From: Theristus sp. LFF4_11 | Taxonomy: Eukaryota > Nematoda > Chromadorea > Monhysterida > Xyalidae | Reading direction: 5' to 3' | Assembly: GCA_030248135.1 (NCBI GenBank) | Contig: JASANC010004388.1 | Coordinates: 1-64,000 of the forward strand | DNA: 64,000 nt | Shown: one piece after another, positions 45,335-59,800 of the stretch | Numbering within the stretch: the first letter of the stretch is position 1 | Layout: every line of letters begins with the position of its first letter | Position numbers and translations under genes: made by a program | The notes under the pieces: model-generated | Told to the model about the DNA's origin: nothing | Seen by the model: the letters and a program-made list of their open reading frames with translations, nothing else | Database searches by the model: none

Positions 45335-47841
45335 TCAGAGCACCAGATGCTCGGGCGTGTCTGTGTCGCGCACACCGAACACCGAGACATGAGCGGACGC
45401 TGACACCGCAGTGCCGCTGGCAGCCGCCGACGAAGGCTGCTGCTGCTGGTGCTGGTGAACGCTGGCCAACGCGAGATGCACCGTGTACGGATGCCAACGA
45501 ATGGCGACGCATTCGCCCAGTTGGCGACCCGCCAGTGCTTGGTGCCACTGTAACACTTTTGTGGGGTTCCCGCTTTTCACACATCAGCCAACGCGTTCGG
45601 GTTTCACAGCTGGACAACCAAGAATGTGCACTCTCAATTTCGTTTCGGTGCTTATCGGGCACTATTTAGCAGGGTTGGATGTCTTCTCCAATCAACCAAA
45701 AGGCGTGTCGTCTCCGTCAGCCCAGTGCAGACGACCAGACACGTTCAAAAATTGCCAATAAGTAAACTGCCGACAAAGACGTGTCGTGCTCAGCTGGCTC
45801 ACTCGTGGACAACGCCAGCCATGGCACACTGCGCCAACCTGAATGCTCGCGTGTCTCGTGCCGTCCGTCCGGTGCACGGCGACACCGCCGCTGTGCATCG
45901 CGCACGCCACCAGTTCCGCTGGCCAATTGACGCACATGCTGCGCACGCCACCTCCAAACTGTTTCGAATGTGCAAACGCACGAAACTGCGACACGGGCTC
46001 CTGAACGCGAGAAAACAGGGAAAGCAGCCAACAGAAGCCAGCCGATTGCTGGTAGTATTTTAGAATCTCTCTTGCTCTCCGATCCAATCTCGCTCTTGCT
46101 GGTGATTCAAGTTGTGGGATGGTTCTCTGCATTTCGGCTTGGCCAACTCTTGCTAGTGTGCTAGAAATGCGTTTTTTTCAACTTACGACTTACCTGAGCG
46201 TTTCTAAAACGTGAAACGGTGTAACGAGTCAGTCAGCCATATTCAAACATAACCACAAAGACGACAACAACAGGTTGTACAGCATTACAGAGGCGTTTCA
46301 ATAGTGAACCTATGTCAGTACAGGCGCGCAACGGTGCGCTGCGAACGCCCCACCTTGAACATTCTAATCTCCCAGACGCAAATGTTGCCGTCGAGCGCAG
46401 CGGCTGCAATGCGTCCTCTGCCGTCATCGGACGCGTCAACCGACACGACCGGCCGCAGCAACTGGCGAAACGTCGACACTCGCGCAGACGACGCCGGCAG
46501 CCGCAGGTCGAACACGCACACGCCGCCGTCAGTGGCGCCTGTCGTCACAGGGAGACACTACAGTCGAACTCTAGATGATACGCAATCTGCTGATTGGTTA
46601 GTGATCACGTGATGCGTGCATTCTGCGCAAACCAACGTGCGCCTCTCCACAGCAATGCATGCATCAGGACGTGATCACCAACCAATCAGATATGTTATTG
46701 AGTTGATACGCAGACACCTGTTCAAAACACTGTATTTGCTTTAAATTTCACGGCCAAAATCGGCTGCCAGTAAAACATGGTACTGCTGCTCAGAATTAGC
46801 CTTCTCAGTGCTGTTGACAGCCATTTTGGGGCAGTTTGTTTTCGGAACACCTGAATTTCTTTCAAGACCTGCAAACTGGCGCATACACTTTTGCACAAAC
46901 AAGCGCGCTGCCAGTGCAAGCACCTGCGACGACGATGTTGCTGTTGTGCAGGTCTGCCGCCAACGACGCACAGTGCACGGCGGCACCGAACGAGCGCACG
47001 CCGACGCCCTGCGCGCTCAGTCTGAGGTCACAGCGGGTGCGCTCGCCAGCGGCGTCCCACAGCCGCACGACCGGCACGTCGCCACTCAGCAACAGCGTCG
47101 ACGAACGCTGCTGCCACCGGTAGACGGTCGATCGCGTCGCTGCCAGTCGCGGCAGCTCGCTCAGCATCACCGAACCGGTCACCTGTGCAACATACGACAA
47201 ATACCTACACTAGCCGCAAGAGTACATGAACCGAATGAACCCGTTGGAGACAATCAAACGCATCAAGGGAACTGCATGAACGTTGTGAGCGCTGATCATT
47301 GGGCAGATCACTGAGTGTGGCAACAGCACTACCAACTACCAAGCACCAACGCACTAGTCTGGGCGTGCTCAACGGCACATCGGTGTCCTGGTGCGTGTGC
47401 GTCGCGAGCGCACAGTCCCAGACGCGCACGACGCCGCCGTTGGTGCCGGTCATCACCAGACTGTCCGACGTCTCATTGATCACTTCCACGAAGTTCGTTC
47501 GCTCCAACACGCTGCGAGCCTCTTGGCCGTGCGACGCTGTGTCAGAGCAGAGATTTTTTCCAGTAATGTGACAATAAACAGTCACAACTGAAAACCCCTG
47601 CTATCAGCGCAAATATGCGTTCTGCATAGCAAAACAGTCGAAAGCGACAAACACCGCAGTCATTCTTGTGCTACCGATTCCAAGCACCGGTCGCGCGTGC
47701 ACATTTGAGAAGCCACCCAAGTTCTGTCCGGTGTGCCAGTTCCAGAACGACAGTCGCTCGGTGTCATCGGTGGCACAGAGATACGACTGAACAGGCAGAA
47801 ATGCGAGTGACGTCACAGACGCGTGCACGTCGCCGACGAAT
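45335..47841 (-). CDS. RPTOR: RPTOR exons 25-30: C-terminal WD40 propeller
   Basis: Exons 47675-47841, 47340-47536, 46924-47182, 46354-46538, 45803-46000 and 45335-45547. [18 protein letters not shown] with [64 protein letters not shown] and [16 protein letters not shown] correspond to successive Raptor blades. All phases close, and the final blade contains a glutamine/serine-rich loop absent from the human protein. Confidence 0.95.
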
Positions 47842-50800
47842 CTGCGCACAGAAAACGATGAGAGTTTGGCGAACTGCAGCGTTTGCCCACCGTTTTCAAC
47901 AATCCAAAGGCGCCAAACACCGGTAGTTTAGTGTTGGGGTGTGTATGAGTGACTGGTGGACCAATGCGCATGCCACCAGAGGCGATCAGCCTCCAGACCT
48001 TGCCAGGTCCAGGGAACACCAAAGGTCTGAGAGCCCTATCTATGAAGCGAAAGCCTATAAAGCTGATTGTTTGAAAAGCGAGCGAGCCAATCGCTGCGCA
48101 CGTACTGTTGCTCGTCGATCTTGCGGTGTGCACTGTTGATGAGGGCCGTCTGCCTGGCGCCAACGTCACGCATCGCGTCCACCACCGCCGCCGTGACGTC
48201 ATCCAATTGCCTGACAGCGCCAGCACAATGCTGCTCGCAAGTAGCCTGCACCTTGCGGCGACACGGACTCGCGAACCAGTTTGAACACCATTGCACGAAC
48301 CTTCACACAGACACATCATGAACATCATTGTTTTCTCGAAATAAACTGCTCTAATGAGCGTCCCCGCTGATTGGTCAGATCCTCTCCAGGACACCAAACT
48401 CAAAAAGCGTGCCCCTTTTGAGCAAGCACGTCGTCAATCTAATTTTGAAACAGTCCACAACAAGAACATTACCGTACAGTCCCAAACCTGTTTCCAAGTT
48501 TTTTTTTGCCCAACAGTGCATAGTAGGTGCGAGCTGAACAACGTATTATTCACATTTTTGGTTTTGCGACTCAGTGCGTTTCCAGACGTTGAAAGGAAAT
48601 TACTTTCATGCATGATGGCGATGGGGAAATCGCAAAGTTGCTACAGCGCGCATAACGAGTAACCGAACCCAGAAGCGAATGCAAAGTGCAGCCCACCCCC
48701 AAACAGGGACGCACTGTGTGTCAATCAACGGCATACTACGTCGATTGCACTGGTTGCCCGTGGTGCCACCAGTGGAGCCGCCACTGCCAGCCGACTGGCG
48801 TTGCCTGAGTGGCGCCGCATTGTGCACGCTCGGAGACGCCGTTTGCGAAGAACTCGATGTGACACCGTGACCGGACGTGGACGTGCACGCTGCTGGGGCT
48901 GCGAACGAACGGATGAAATGTGAACGCACTGTTGCATGCATACCACGTCAAACTGTCAATCTCAAATACTGATTGGCAGTTGGATTCAAAGTTCAAATGC
49001 TCTCAATGAGCTCAAATTGAAGCAGATCAACCAACCAATCAGCGAGTTGCCTATTCACCGTGCGACTATCGCATTTTGGGTCTGTCAGTGCATGTCGTAC
49101 ACAAAAATTACAATGTACTTGACTTAATAATTACAGTCTGTCAGAAAACCTGAACCTAAAAGAAAGCTCCGATGGAAAATTGAGTTTCCCGTTCGGGAGA
49201 ATTGCACTGACCAACAACAGCAGCGGCTGCAGTGCTGCTTTCTGCGTTCGCAGCCTCAGCATCCGGTGCGTTCGCAACACCATTCATCGGCCCTTGGTCC
49301 CAACGACCACGACGTTTTCCATAACTGCAAATATCGCGTAAATATGATTGATTGGGCTGCTCTAATTGTAAACTAATAACTGAGTAGCGCATCTTGTAGC
49401 TAGCTGATGCTGAATGCATAACCAAGTCAGGTAGTTGCTGCAAATCCCCCCCCCCCACCCGCCCCTGGACAACAGAACACGACTGCAACGACAAACCGCG
49501 CAGCATACGGCGACCAAGTTGGCACGACTTTCGGCGGTGGAATGGTGCTTTTGCCAGACGAGCTGCGATTGCGAAAGTGCGCCGGCAACGCAGTGAACTC
49601 CTGCGAGGTGCTTGCGACAGCACCGCCGAGAACAATGTTGGTGTTTCGATTGCTTGTCTGCAGCTGACTGCTTTGAATGGCACGATTGACGAGAAGTGCT
49701 TGCGCGCTGAAATACAACCACTAAGCAGGTATGCATCAATTGTCGGGAATAAGCTAAAGCACCAATCATTCATTGGCGCCACCTTCCATCATTGTAAAGC
49801 AGGCGTCTTCTTGCACCGAAATAGGTATCAGACACTAATTTTTTACTTTTTGATTTTCGTTTTCGGAACCTGTTTCTGTTTTTAAAGAGGCTACAGTTCT
49901 AGGCTAGGTTCAGAAGAGACTACAGTTCACTGTATTTTCGTTACATTTGATGGTCACGGTCTGTCCCAAAACGTTATGTTACGATTTTCGTTGTGGCGGT
50001 CATTTCATGCATTTGGATTGTTAACAGCATTTTGATCTTCAGACACCCACTTTTTTACCTGAGACTGAAAAATCTAAATTCAGGCGTCAGCTGACACAAA
50101 TTAACTAATTTATTCCGAACGTTGCTCTCCCACCCACTGTACTTGTCAGTATTCATGAGCATTTGAAGTGTGTTTGCGTTTGCGGCCATCACCGCTGCAC
50201 CGGTGACGCCTGGATCAACGGTTGGCGCCAGTTGCCCGTCCAAAGGTGAACCAACGATGAAACTCGGACGCCCGCCAGCAGCGGTGTCGTCTGAAATTGT
50301 ACACATGAATGGTGCGTTGTGCATTGATGTCGCTTGCCTCGCATGCGTCATACTAAGCAAACTCAACGTGAGCCTCTGCGTACAGCAGGTCTGCATATCA
50401 TGCCATTCGATGTGTTCGCCACAACACACAACGCTATCGCGAACTTAGCGGTTAAAATGTTGAAACTTGCCCGGGTTCAACAGTGAAGCATCGGCAGCAG
50501 TGTTTGATCGAGTTTGATTGATCGAATCAGAAGAAGCACCATCGTTCAAATCGGTATTGCTTCTGGAAATTTCTACACGATGATTGACGAAAAATACAAA
50601 ATTTTCTCCAAGAAAAAATAATAAATCTCAGCCACGCCAACAAACGCCACGGACACTCGCAGCTCGATGCCGCCAACATCCGAGTCAGAAGTGACCGGCG
50701 CCACCGTTGGCGTCTGATGACGCACGAAGTCACCGGCAGCTGGCAGGAACGACTCCACTTGTTGGTCAAGAAGTTGCATGCTGCAGAAATCATGAAGTTT

Positions 50801-53800
50801 TTAACTTGAACATCAAGAAAAAACAAAATGACAAAAAATTTACAGTGCACCTTTAAATTATTTAAAAAAACGTCCTATTTTGAGACAACATCGTGTGTGT
50901 CTTGTTAGAACATCAACATTAGAGAGAGACAACATCAATACTGTGTTAGAAATCGAGTGCACAGTGACGCGCGACTGACCCTTCAAGTTCAGACAGCGCT
51001 TTCATTGACACCAACCAGCCAAACCGAATGATTCAATCAGTGCGCGCTTGATTCGAATGCTGGCCGGCCGGATCAGCTGCTTGCAAACGCAACAAGCTTC
51101 ACCAATTTTGGTGTGCACCGACCGATCATGAACATAGTCGACCACTCTTCGTGCCAGCTGCGCCACGCTCGGCAGCGGGTCATTGGCGAGACGCAGCAGA
51201 CACAACCAGACGCTCATGTACACGTTGCTGAACACACCGAAATGCGCAACGCTCGCGTCTGTGCAACACGAGAACGTTTTGGTATTTTGTGCTTCTCCGC
51301 TATTTGTCGTCTCACTTCTCATGTACAAGATTTTTTATATTTTTGTTCTGCTATATTTTTCCATTCTATAGACGAATGAGACAAAACAAAATACTGAAGT
51401 ACAGTCGAACGCTAACTTATAGGAACTCAGCTGATTGGTAGGTGATCACGTGATGCATGCATTCTGTGCAGGCATTGCTGCGGAGGCAGATTCTGTCCCG
51501 CACAGAGCGCATGCGTCCGCGACCACCAATCAATCTGCTGACTATAATTCAGAGGTCGACTGCGATCCATTGTATTACATACCGTATTACCTCTATCAAC
51601 CCCCCCCCCAAATTAAACCCCCCCAAAACTAAACCCCACCCCCTCGACAAGTTTCCAAGTAATCCCCCCTCCCCCAAAAATAATCCCCCATGGGGGATTA
51701 TTGGAAACCTGTTTGAAACACATACCCAGCGAATTCAGTGGCTGGTTGCAGTGAAAATGATGAAATTGTGCTACCAAAGGCCCCAAATGGATGAGTTAAT
51801 GGTAATTTCATTACAAAAGGCTGTTGTAAAAGGAAATTTCTATGTAGAGTAGAAGTTTCTGCGACTTCCTTCCTGCCATGGAAGGTATTTTTGCCATTTT
51901 GCCCACCCCTAAAAATGGTTTCCAAATAACCCCCCCCCCCAAAAAATAAACCCCCACTCCCAGAAGTCGCTGAAGAAATAAACCCCCATGGGGGTTTATT
52001 AGAGGTAATACGGTAGTTCAACATATTGATTCAACTGCCAAGCACATTGATTGGCTAGAGACGCCCCCGCCAATCAGCGCAGAGTAAACGTCAACGCCAA
52101 TGCACTGCCAGCCAACGTGTGCAACTCTCACTTCTCGTGCGATACTCGAGGATGCCGATGCTGTTTATGATGCGCGTCTCGGCGTCCTCGGCCGCCGCCT
52201 CTTTCATTTTGCGTTCTTCCCATTCGTGCGATCGTGTTTCCTCGTCGATGGTCGCTTGCGACGGCTGATAGAAACGACCAAACAACATTGAACGCATCGA
52301 GTTGGAGCGGCGCAATGAGTGGTCGTCAGTAGGCGGTGGTGCTGAAACAAAGCGCACACAATACGTGACAACTGTAACACACGGGCATGATTTGTGCATG
52401 CTGGGGCATGCTCGAGTGGCTGCATCGAGCGGGCCACGACCAATCAGCGAGCACAGTTCAAAATCAGCTGATTGAAAATGATTTGCAGTTGCATTATGGT
52501 GTTTGTTTCAGTTTACCTGCTGACGTTGCAACATTACTAGGCGGATGTGAGCCAACGTGCGACGACCATGCCAAATTGAGGCCATGTGCCATCGTAACGC
52601 TTGCACCCCTCGACGCAGCTCGCATTTGCGGGTGCTCTTGTGACGGCGCACTGAAGAATAAACCGTAACGTAGGTTTGTTTTAACCTACCACTTTTTTGT
52701 GGGATGCAGAGTAAGCGAAACTTTGATTTACAGTTAGGAGAACACATGTATCGGGTTGGATTGTAATCAAAACACCCTTGTGGTTAAACATGTTTTTGTG
52801 GCTCTGGTCCCGTTCATTCTTCTTTCACAAGCTCTGCATTCTGTGATAAAAAGTGACACGTTAAAACAAACACGCTGTATGAATACGAGAGGTTGCTATC
52901 TGCGCGTTCGCGAGGCAGACGCAACGCATACCATGGCATCATATACGCTGGATCGTCAGCTCTCACTCACACGATTTTTTTAGTCACACGAGTGAAACAG
53001 TGAAGTCTATGGTGGTTTTTCAACTTGAGCGACTGACTTGCGTTCTACGCATGCGAACCTGGCCGATGACGCACAGCAGCACTAGCAAACCGACCGTTTC
53101 GCGAGATGCTCAGCAGCGGCAGTGCGCGCGTCAGATGCACCGACACGAGCGAGCACCGGCGACGAGGGCGCCGCAAAGTGCTGCGGCTGCAGCTGGACGG
53201 CCGTCGCCAGCGGAGACGCGGCCACCGGCGAGTAGCGCTCGCGTTGCAGCGACACCAGCGACTCGACGTTACGCTTCAAATCGCTCGCGGCGCCTGCTGT
53301 TGCTGTATCCGCCTGAAATGACCGGCGGATGGACGCTGTGGATGCAGTCAGCTGAGTGCATGCGCTCTGCACACGGCACCGAAAAAATATGAGCACTGAC
53401 TGATCCAGGTACCGAAGGTGAGTGGAGGTTCGTGCCTCATGGTGGGGGGGGGAGCAAGTCCCGTGACGCCCCCAAACTAGGGTTAGGGGAAAAAAATCCG
53501 GATTTTTTTTCAAATTAAAAAAAATAAAAAATAAATTTTTTTTTTACAAGTTAGGTTCGTTCGAAGCGTCTCGTCGAGCTGAGTTCATCTAGACTATTTT
53601 CAGAACGATCCGGAAAACTATAAGAGCGAAAATCGTGTTTTATTGAAATTATGTCCATTTCATAGAGGGAAAGTTGCATTTTCAACAGTAAAACAGGACA
53701 ATTTTCGACGTGTACTTGAATATTGGACCGTTCTTAGTTGTTCCTCTTTAGAAAATTATCAAAATTTGACTGTGTTCAAAAATTCCTGTTTGCTGTAGCT

Positions 53801-56800
53801 AAGTCGGCAACCCCTGTCGACCCGGTCGCCCCCCCCCAAGACACTTACTTTCAGGTTCAACCAGCTATGCTATCTGCCACATGGCGAGAGCCCACTCTTC
53901 AAATCATCGTATCGAAAACACGTACCATGATTTCGCGATCACGTTGCGGGCAACTGACAGGCGCAAGTTTAACACGTTAGTTTAGCTCAGCACGCAAGTT
54001 TTAACATGTGGCCATGTTATCGGGTATCTGAAAAACGGTCGTGTGATGTGGTATTAACCAACATCTCCGCTCCAATTGTTTAACAATATATCGCACAACT
54101 CCATTGTAGACCTATAACATACGCCAATCAACAAGATATCATGTTCATCTCATGGCCTACCACCGACTGAAAAACATGTTCTAAGTTGCAAGAAAACGAT
54201 TTCTGAAACGATATTTCAATTCAGTTGAGTCATTTCAACGCTAAAAATTGACTCTAGAAGTCATCCAAATCGAAAAACATGGAGTACGTCGGTCAAAATG
54301 ACCAAATAATGACATTTACCTAAGCACACAAAGTTGGGAAGAAAATTTGGTTTGAACTTTCAAAAAATTATGCCATAAATCGAATTTTCAGAGCAAAGTA
54401 GAAGAAAAATTTTTCAAATTTTTTTTAAGTTTGAAAAAAAAATCCATTTAAAAAAAAAACAAACAAAAAATTATAAAAAAATTTTCAAAGCCCCTAACCC
54501 TACCCCAAACCCGTACAACACACCACAACCCGTTCACAACACAACCCACCAGTTGGAGTCGACTTTCGAGTCAAGAGACGACTCATGAGCACATCCATCA
54601 CCGAACTGTGGATCAAATCCAACCGAAAAAAAACCGCCGCACACAAAGCGAGCGCACCACGAAGCTGGCAGCCGCCGCCGCACGCTCATGCTCGGCCGTC
54701 GCCAGCTTCTCCTGTTCCTCGTGCAGCTGATAGGCGAGCGTGACGAACTGATCCTCGAAGTCGAGCACCAGCCAGTGCAGTGCGACGACGAGCTCACGGC
54801 GCACCAGTGGCGAGCCGTCGGTGACGCAGTTCGTGGCGAGGTGCACACAGATGCGCTGGTCGATCTGACGAACACGAAACGGCATGGGGGCGCTGGTGGA
54901 GTGTGCGTCGGAAATGCGTACGACGTCAAGTAAGTGTTAGGTTCTGCGACTCAATGCATTTACAGGCGTAGAAAGGAAACTGGTTTCAATCTTTATGTGG
55001 CAATTCAAAGCAGTTTTGGTGACCCGGGCCCATTTAGGGGACTCGGATCAAAATTCAAAGCACCAATTTTGAATTCTCGCGCGTCATGCGTGAAACTGTT
55101 CATCTACCCATGCGCGCATTGAGTCTCGGAACCAAAAGAAAAGATAACATTCACATGATTTATTCATTTTATGTACACATGATTATTCACATGATTTATT
55201 CATATGATTGAATAGTTTTCAATGTGATCGCCCGCCAATCGGTTCCAGAAACTTTAAGGTACTAAAACTAAACGAAACTCTGGTGATTTTGATTTAGTCT
55301 TTGCGGGTGGGTGGGAGGTGGGGGGAGCGAATCTACCGTATTACCTCTAATAAACCCCCATGGGGGTTTATTTCTTCAGCGACTTCTGGGGGTGGGGGTT
55401 TATTTTGGGGGGGGGTATTTGGAAACCATTTTTAGGGGTGGGCAAAATGGCAAAAATACCTTCCATGGCAGGAAGGAAGTCGCAGAAACTTCTACTCTAC
55501 ACAGAAATTTCCTTTTACAACAGCCTTTTGTAATGAAATTACCATTAACTCATCCATTTGGGGCCTTTGTAGCACAATTTCATCATTTTCACTGCAACCA
55601 GCCACTGAATTCGCTGGGTATGTGTTTCAAACAGGTTTCCAATAATCCCCCATGGGGGATTATTTTTTGGGGGGGGATTATTTGGAAACTTGTCGAGGGG
55701 GTGGGGGTTTATTTTGGGGGGGGTTTAATTTTGGGGGGGGTTAATAGAGGTAATACGGTATATGCAAAGCTGCGCGGCGCGCGCACCAATGTTGTTATTG
55801 TGGTATCGTGTGTCAGACAGGTTCTATCAACAAGCCCTAAACGACCACAAAACGACAACGCCAGAAACCACCAGCGAGCAAGCACCTCAGTGGCGTGTTC
55901 GTTGTCCTCCGAGCGATTGCTGACCATCGCCCCCAGCGCGTAGATGGCGGCCGCACGCACCTCGGGGCACGCGTCGTTCACGAACTCCTGCACACGCTCG
56001 TACAGGGTGTTTCGAATCGCGTGCCACCGAACCTGTGCTGGTCATGTCGTATGAACCGACGATTGCAAATGCGCCCATAACTTGTAAAACCGCAGCGCTT
56101 TCTAGTGTGTGCATAGTTGCTTTTTATGGTCAGACAAAAGTGCACAATGCCGCAAAGGTGCGACTTGTTCCGTTTGCAAAGTTGAAGGCAGCATTCTCCC
56201 ACTGACGTTCTTTTTCTCCAATCATAGAATCCTTGTCACACCTCATTATAGTCGGTCCACATTCGTCCAAGGCTGATCAACAGCCAAATGTAGAGCATTT
56301 CACATCGATCATCGTGCAGCAGTTCCATGCAAACCGACAGATAGTTCACACGCATCAGTGCCTCCTGGCCAGATCTGACGAAAAGAAAACACAAATCTCG
56401 AAACAGTTCCATGTCGTCCGAATACGATGTCGGTTGCAATCAGAGCGAATGCAAACAGAGGTGCTGAACCATGCATATGATGGTGCAGTGCAGTAAACCA
56501 TAAATGCGACCAAAACCAAGTCGCCGAGACGAACTGCACAAACGGAGCAACGCCTCTTGCAAACCTGTGATTGTCGACCAAAGCGGCGCACACGAACGCA
56601 GGCACGAGCTTTGAGTGCGCCGACGTCGCCTCGTTCAGCATGCGCACGAAATAATCGTGACCGTCTTCCTTGATCAACTCGTGTTGGCACTGCGGGTCGA
56701 CTGTCAGCACCTGCGTGCAACCGATGATGCATTTGGTCTACGTTCATTTCACGCGACTGTAACTTCATGCTGGGACTGCTCAAGCAGTTTTTAGCAAAAC

Positions 56801-59800
56801 GAAATGGCTGGGCTGGATGGAGAAGAGTGAACACGGTGAATTGGCAACACTGAACTGGTACGCTACGACGATCGTTGACTCAAAATCAAACAACCGCACA
56901 ATCGCACCTTGGCCCAAATGAACGCCAGCAACGGCCGCAACTCGCGCACGGTGCTCTGAAACGAAAAACATTCGACCGCATTCTGAAATTTTAAAAATAC
57001 TCATCTTGATTTAAAATTTATAATATAAAAAACCTACTCGTCGTGACTTCTCTCACCTGTAACAGCTTGAGCACGTATGGAAAGATGCCAACGGACAGGG
57101 CCAGCCTGACGGCCCAGGTGCCGAGGTCAAGGAATGAACAGAGCAGCTCAAGCGCGCGAACCCGGTGTTGCTGAAGTATATATTACAAAGTGTTCGTTAA
57201 ACAGTGGAAACTCACGAGCACCAAAAGTGCAACGTCGTGTTCCTGCACTGACCTGACTTAGTAGAACTTGCAGCACAACTGGCAGCTGCTGTGGTGGTGT
57301 CTGCGACCGGTGGCCATACTCAAGCCACACTTCGAATGCCTGCTTGGAAATAAATTTGAATAATGACAATATAAAAACTACAGAATCAGTAATTGTGAAG
57401 TTATCGGGTGTCCGTGTCCAAAGTTTGTCTTTAAGTTCTTCAAACTTTATCCCAAACTTTCCGTCGTTTAGACTTTTTATTGGGTCCAGTCTGGATCTGG
57501 AGACCACGTTGGTGCTCCAGGAGCAGTTGTATCAAATTTCAAATTTTATATCAGTTTTCCCGGTCTTCGGGTGGGGCTTCATAATATCAGTTTTTTTCAT
57601 GTTTAAAACAAACGCGTTTTCCCAAGTGGTTTCTCCCGGTTTTCAAACACAAAAAAAAACGTTTTTTGCCAACTCCAGCACATACTGCCGAGATTGCAAG
57701 TGCATAGAAAATAACGTGTGTCCGAATAAACCTGTCACCTTTTTGCATAAAGTACATGAATGCACAAGTTTTGGGCGACCAACTTGGAGAGCAACAAACA
57801 CATTTACCGTATCTTCACAAATGAGTTGTTCGATCTTATCCATACACCAAACCCGCTAATCACTGAATTTTTTTGCGTGCTCTTTGCGCTATTGCGCTAA
57901 CTTTACGCGCACACAAAGAAGGAATTTCAATTAGTGGCCGTCAACCTGAAGCTGATGCACAAAGAACGGACTGCTGATGTAGTTGTCGATCTGCAGTGGG
58001 TGCACGCGGAACTCCGGATGGTGCGGCGTGTCCGTGACGTCTGGCAATGCGCTGGCGCCATGCAAATGCCGCCGCCTCTCTTCTCGCTCAGCGTCTTCGC
58101 GGGCCACCTCAGCCTCACAAACAAACATGAATATATCCACTGCAGTTTTTTTGAACCTGATGTTCAGGCAACAAATCAGCTGATACTACAGTGGCGGCCA
58201 AAAGTGTTGGAACGCTGCGCGCATGTGTGCGCGTGTGTTGCGCGTGTGTATCATCAGCCTTACAAACGCTATTAAAAGTGTTAAAAATTAACTATTAAAA
58301 TTAACTATTAACGCTATTAAAAATTAAAATCATGCTAATTTTTTTTGTTTTTGTGATTACTGAGTGTGTCTAATACACTATCCGCAGGGTTTTTTCGTTT
58401 AAGCATACATTTATTTTACAAGTACCGAACATTACAACACACCTCCATTTGGCAGTAAAACTGTTTCAAAATTATTTGGCAAGAAAATCTAGCGGAATAA
58501 ACAATACAACCCGACTGGAACCCGAAACATGAACGCAATACACGTCTGTTAGATAATTCAAACACAATCAAACGCTAATACTTCGTAGAATAGTTTTCTT
58601 GCCAATGATTTTGAATCCGTTTTACTGCCAGTCATATGCAATGGAGGCGTGTTGTAATGTTCGGTATTTGTCAAATAAATGTATGCTTCAGTGAAAAAAA
58701 AATTCGCGAATAGTGTACTAGATACACTCAGTGGTCTAAAAAACAAAAAAAATTAGCATGGGATTCTTTTATAGCGTTTGTACGGCTGATGCAACACACG
58801 CGCAATACACAGCACGCACGCACACACGCGCGCAGCGTTCCAACACTTTTGGCCGCCACTGTACAAATTATCCAGGGCGACTATAGCGACAACTGTGAAA
58901 CATAATATGAAATTGGCTGCACTTTGCCACTTGAATTTGTTATACTGCGCATTGACTCGCTTCATAGGACCAGAGCCCATATATTATCTTTTATTTTGGT
59001 TCTGCGACTCATTCGCGCATAGATAGCATTGCAACTTCATGCATGCATGACTGTGGCCTGCGTTCCTGAGGCATCACTTTGGTAAGTTTGAATTGCCGCA
59101 TATGGAACTAAATTCCTTTCCAAGCAGACAATATATTGAGTCGCAGAATCAAAAAAACCTACCAGAAGCAGCAAACTCGCAGACTGCCTTTGCCTATGAT
59201 TGGCAAAAGCGACTGTGCAAGTCAGCAGTGCCAGGGTAAATGACGGTTTCTGAATCAGAACCAAATTTCTGAATAGCGAGCGTTTCAGTTGAAATCTGAA
59301 GCGCCGATTGAGGCCAGCTGCGAGCATGTGCAGTGCAAACACAAACACGAACACACGTGCACCACCACAGACCAGGAGCTGAATGACACACTGGTCGAGC
59401 GCGTGCTCCCAGGCGTCCCAGAGCGGGTGCTCGTGCGTGTGCGGCAGTGGCGGCCGCGACACCGGTCGACATTTGTAGCTGCGCATCACGCGGCACGCCA
59501 GCAGAAAGTTGCGAAATAAACTCGCCACCAGCAGATCCTGTGGTGTGTGCCGAATGAAATGCTGCTATGGCCTATTTTTTTAAACGTGTCCCACTGAAAT
59601 GACGTCATGTGCCGCCTAACATGCGCTTGTCGTTCACAGCAAACCAGACTATCCGTTTAGCCGATTTCTTCCCGTAAACAAATGGTGAATGTCGAATCAG
59701 TCACACCTAGAGATGTAAGGGTCAAAAAAAATTTTTTTTTAATTTTTTTTTAAAAAAAAGTAAAAAAAAATGAGCATTTTTTTTTATTTTTTTTTATTAA

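Noticed and set aside
53461..54500. True interstitial telomere
   Set aside because: The TTAGGG-like ends are terminal inverted repeats with an exact 8-bp target duplication.
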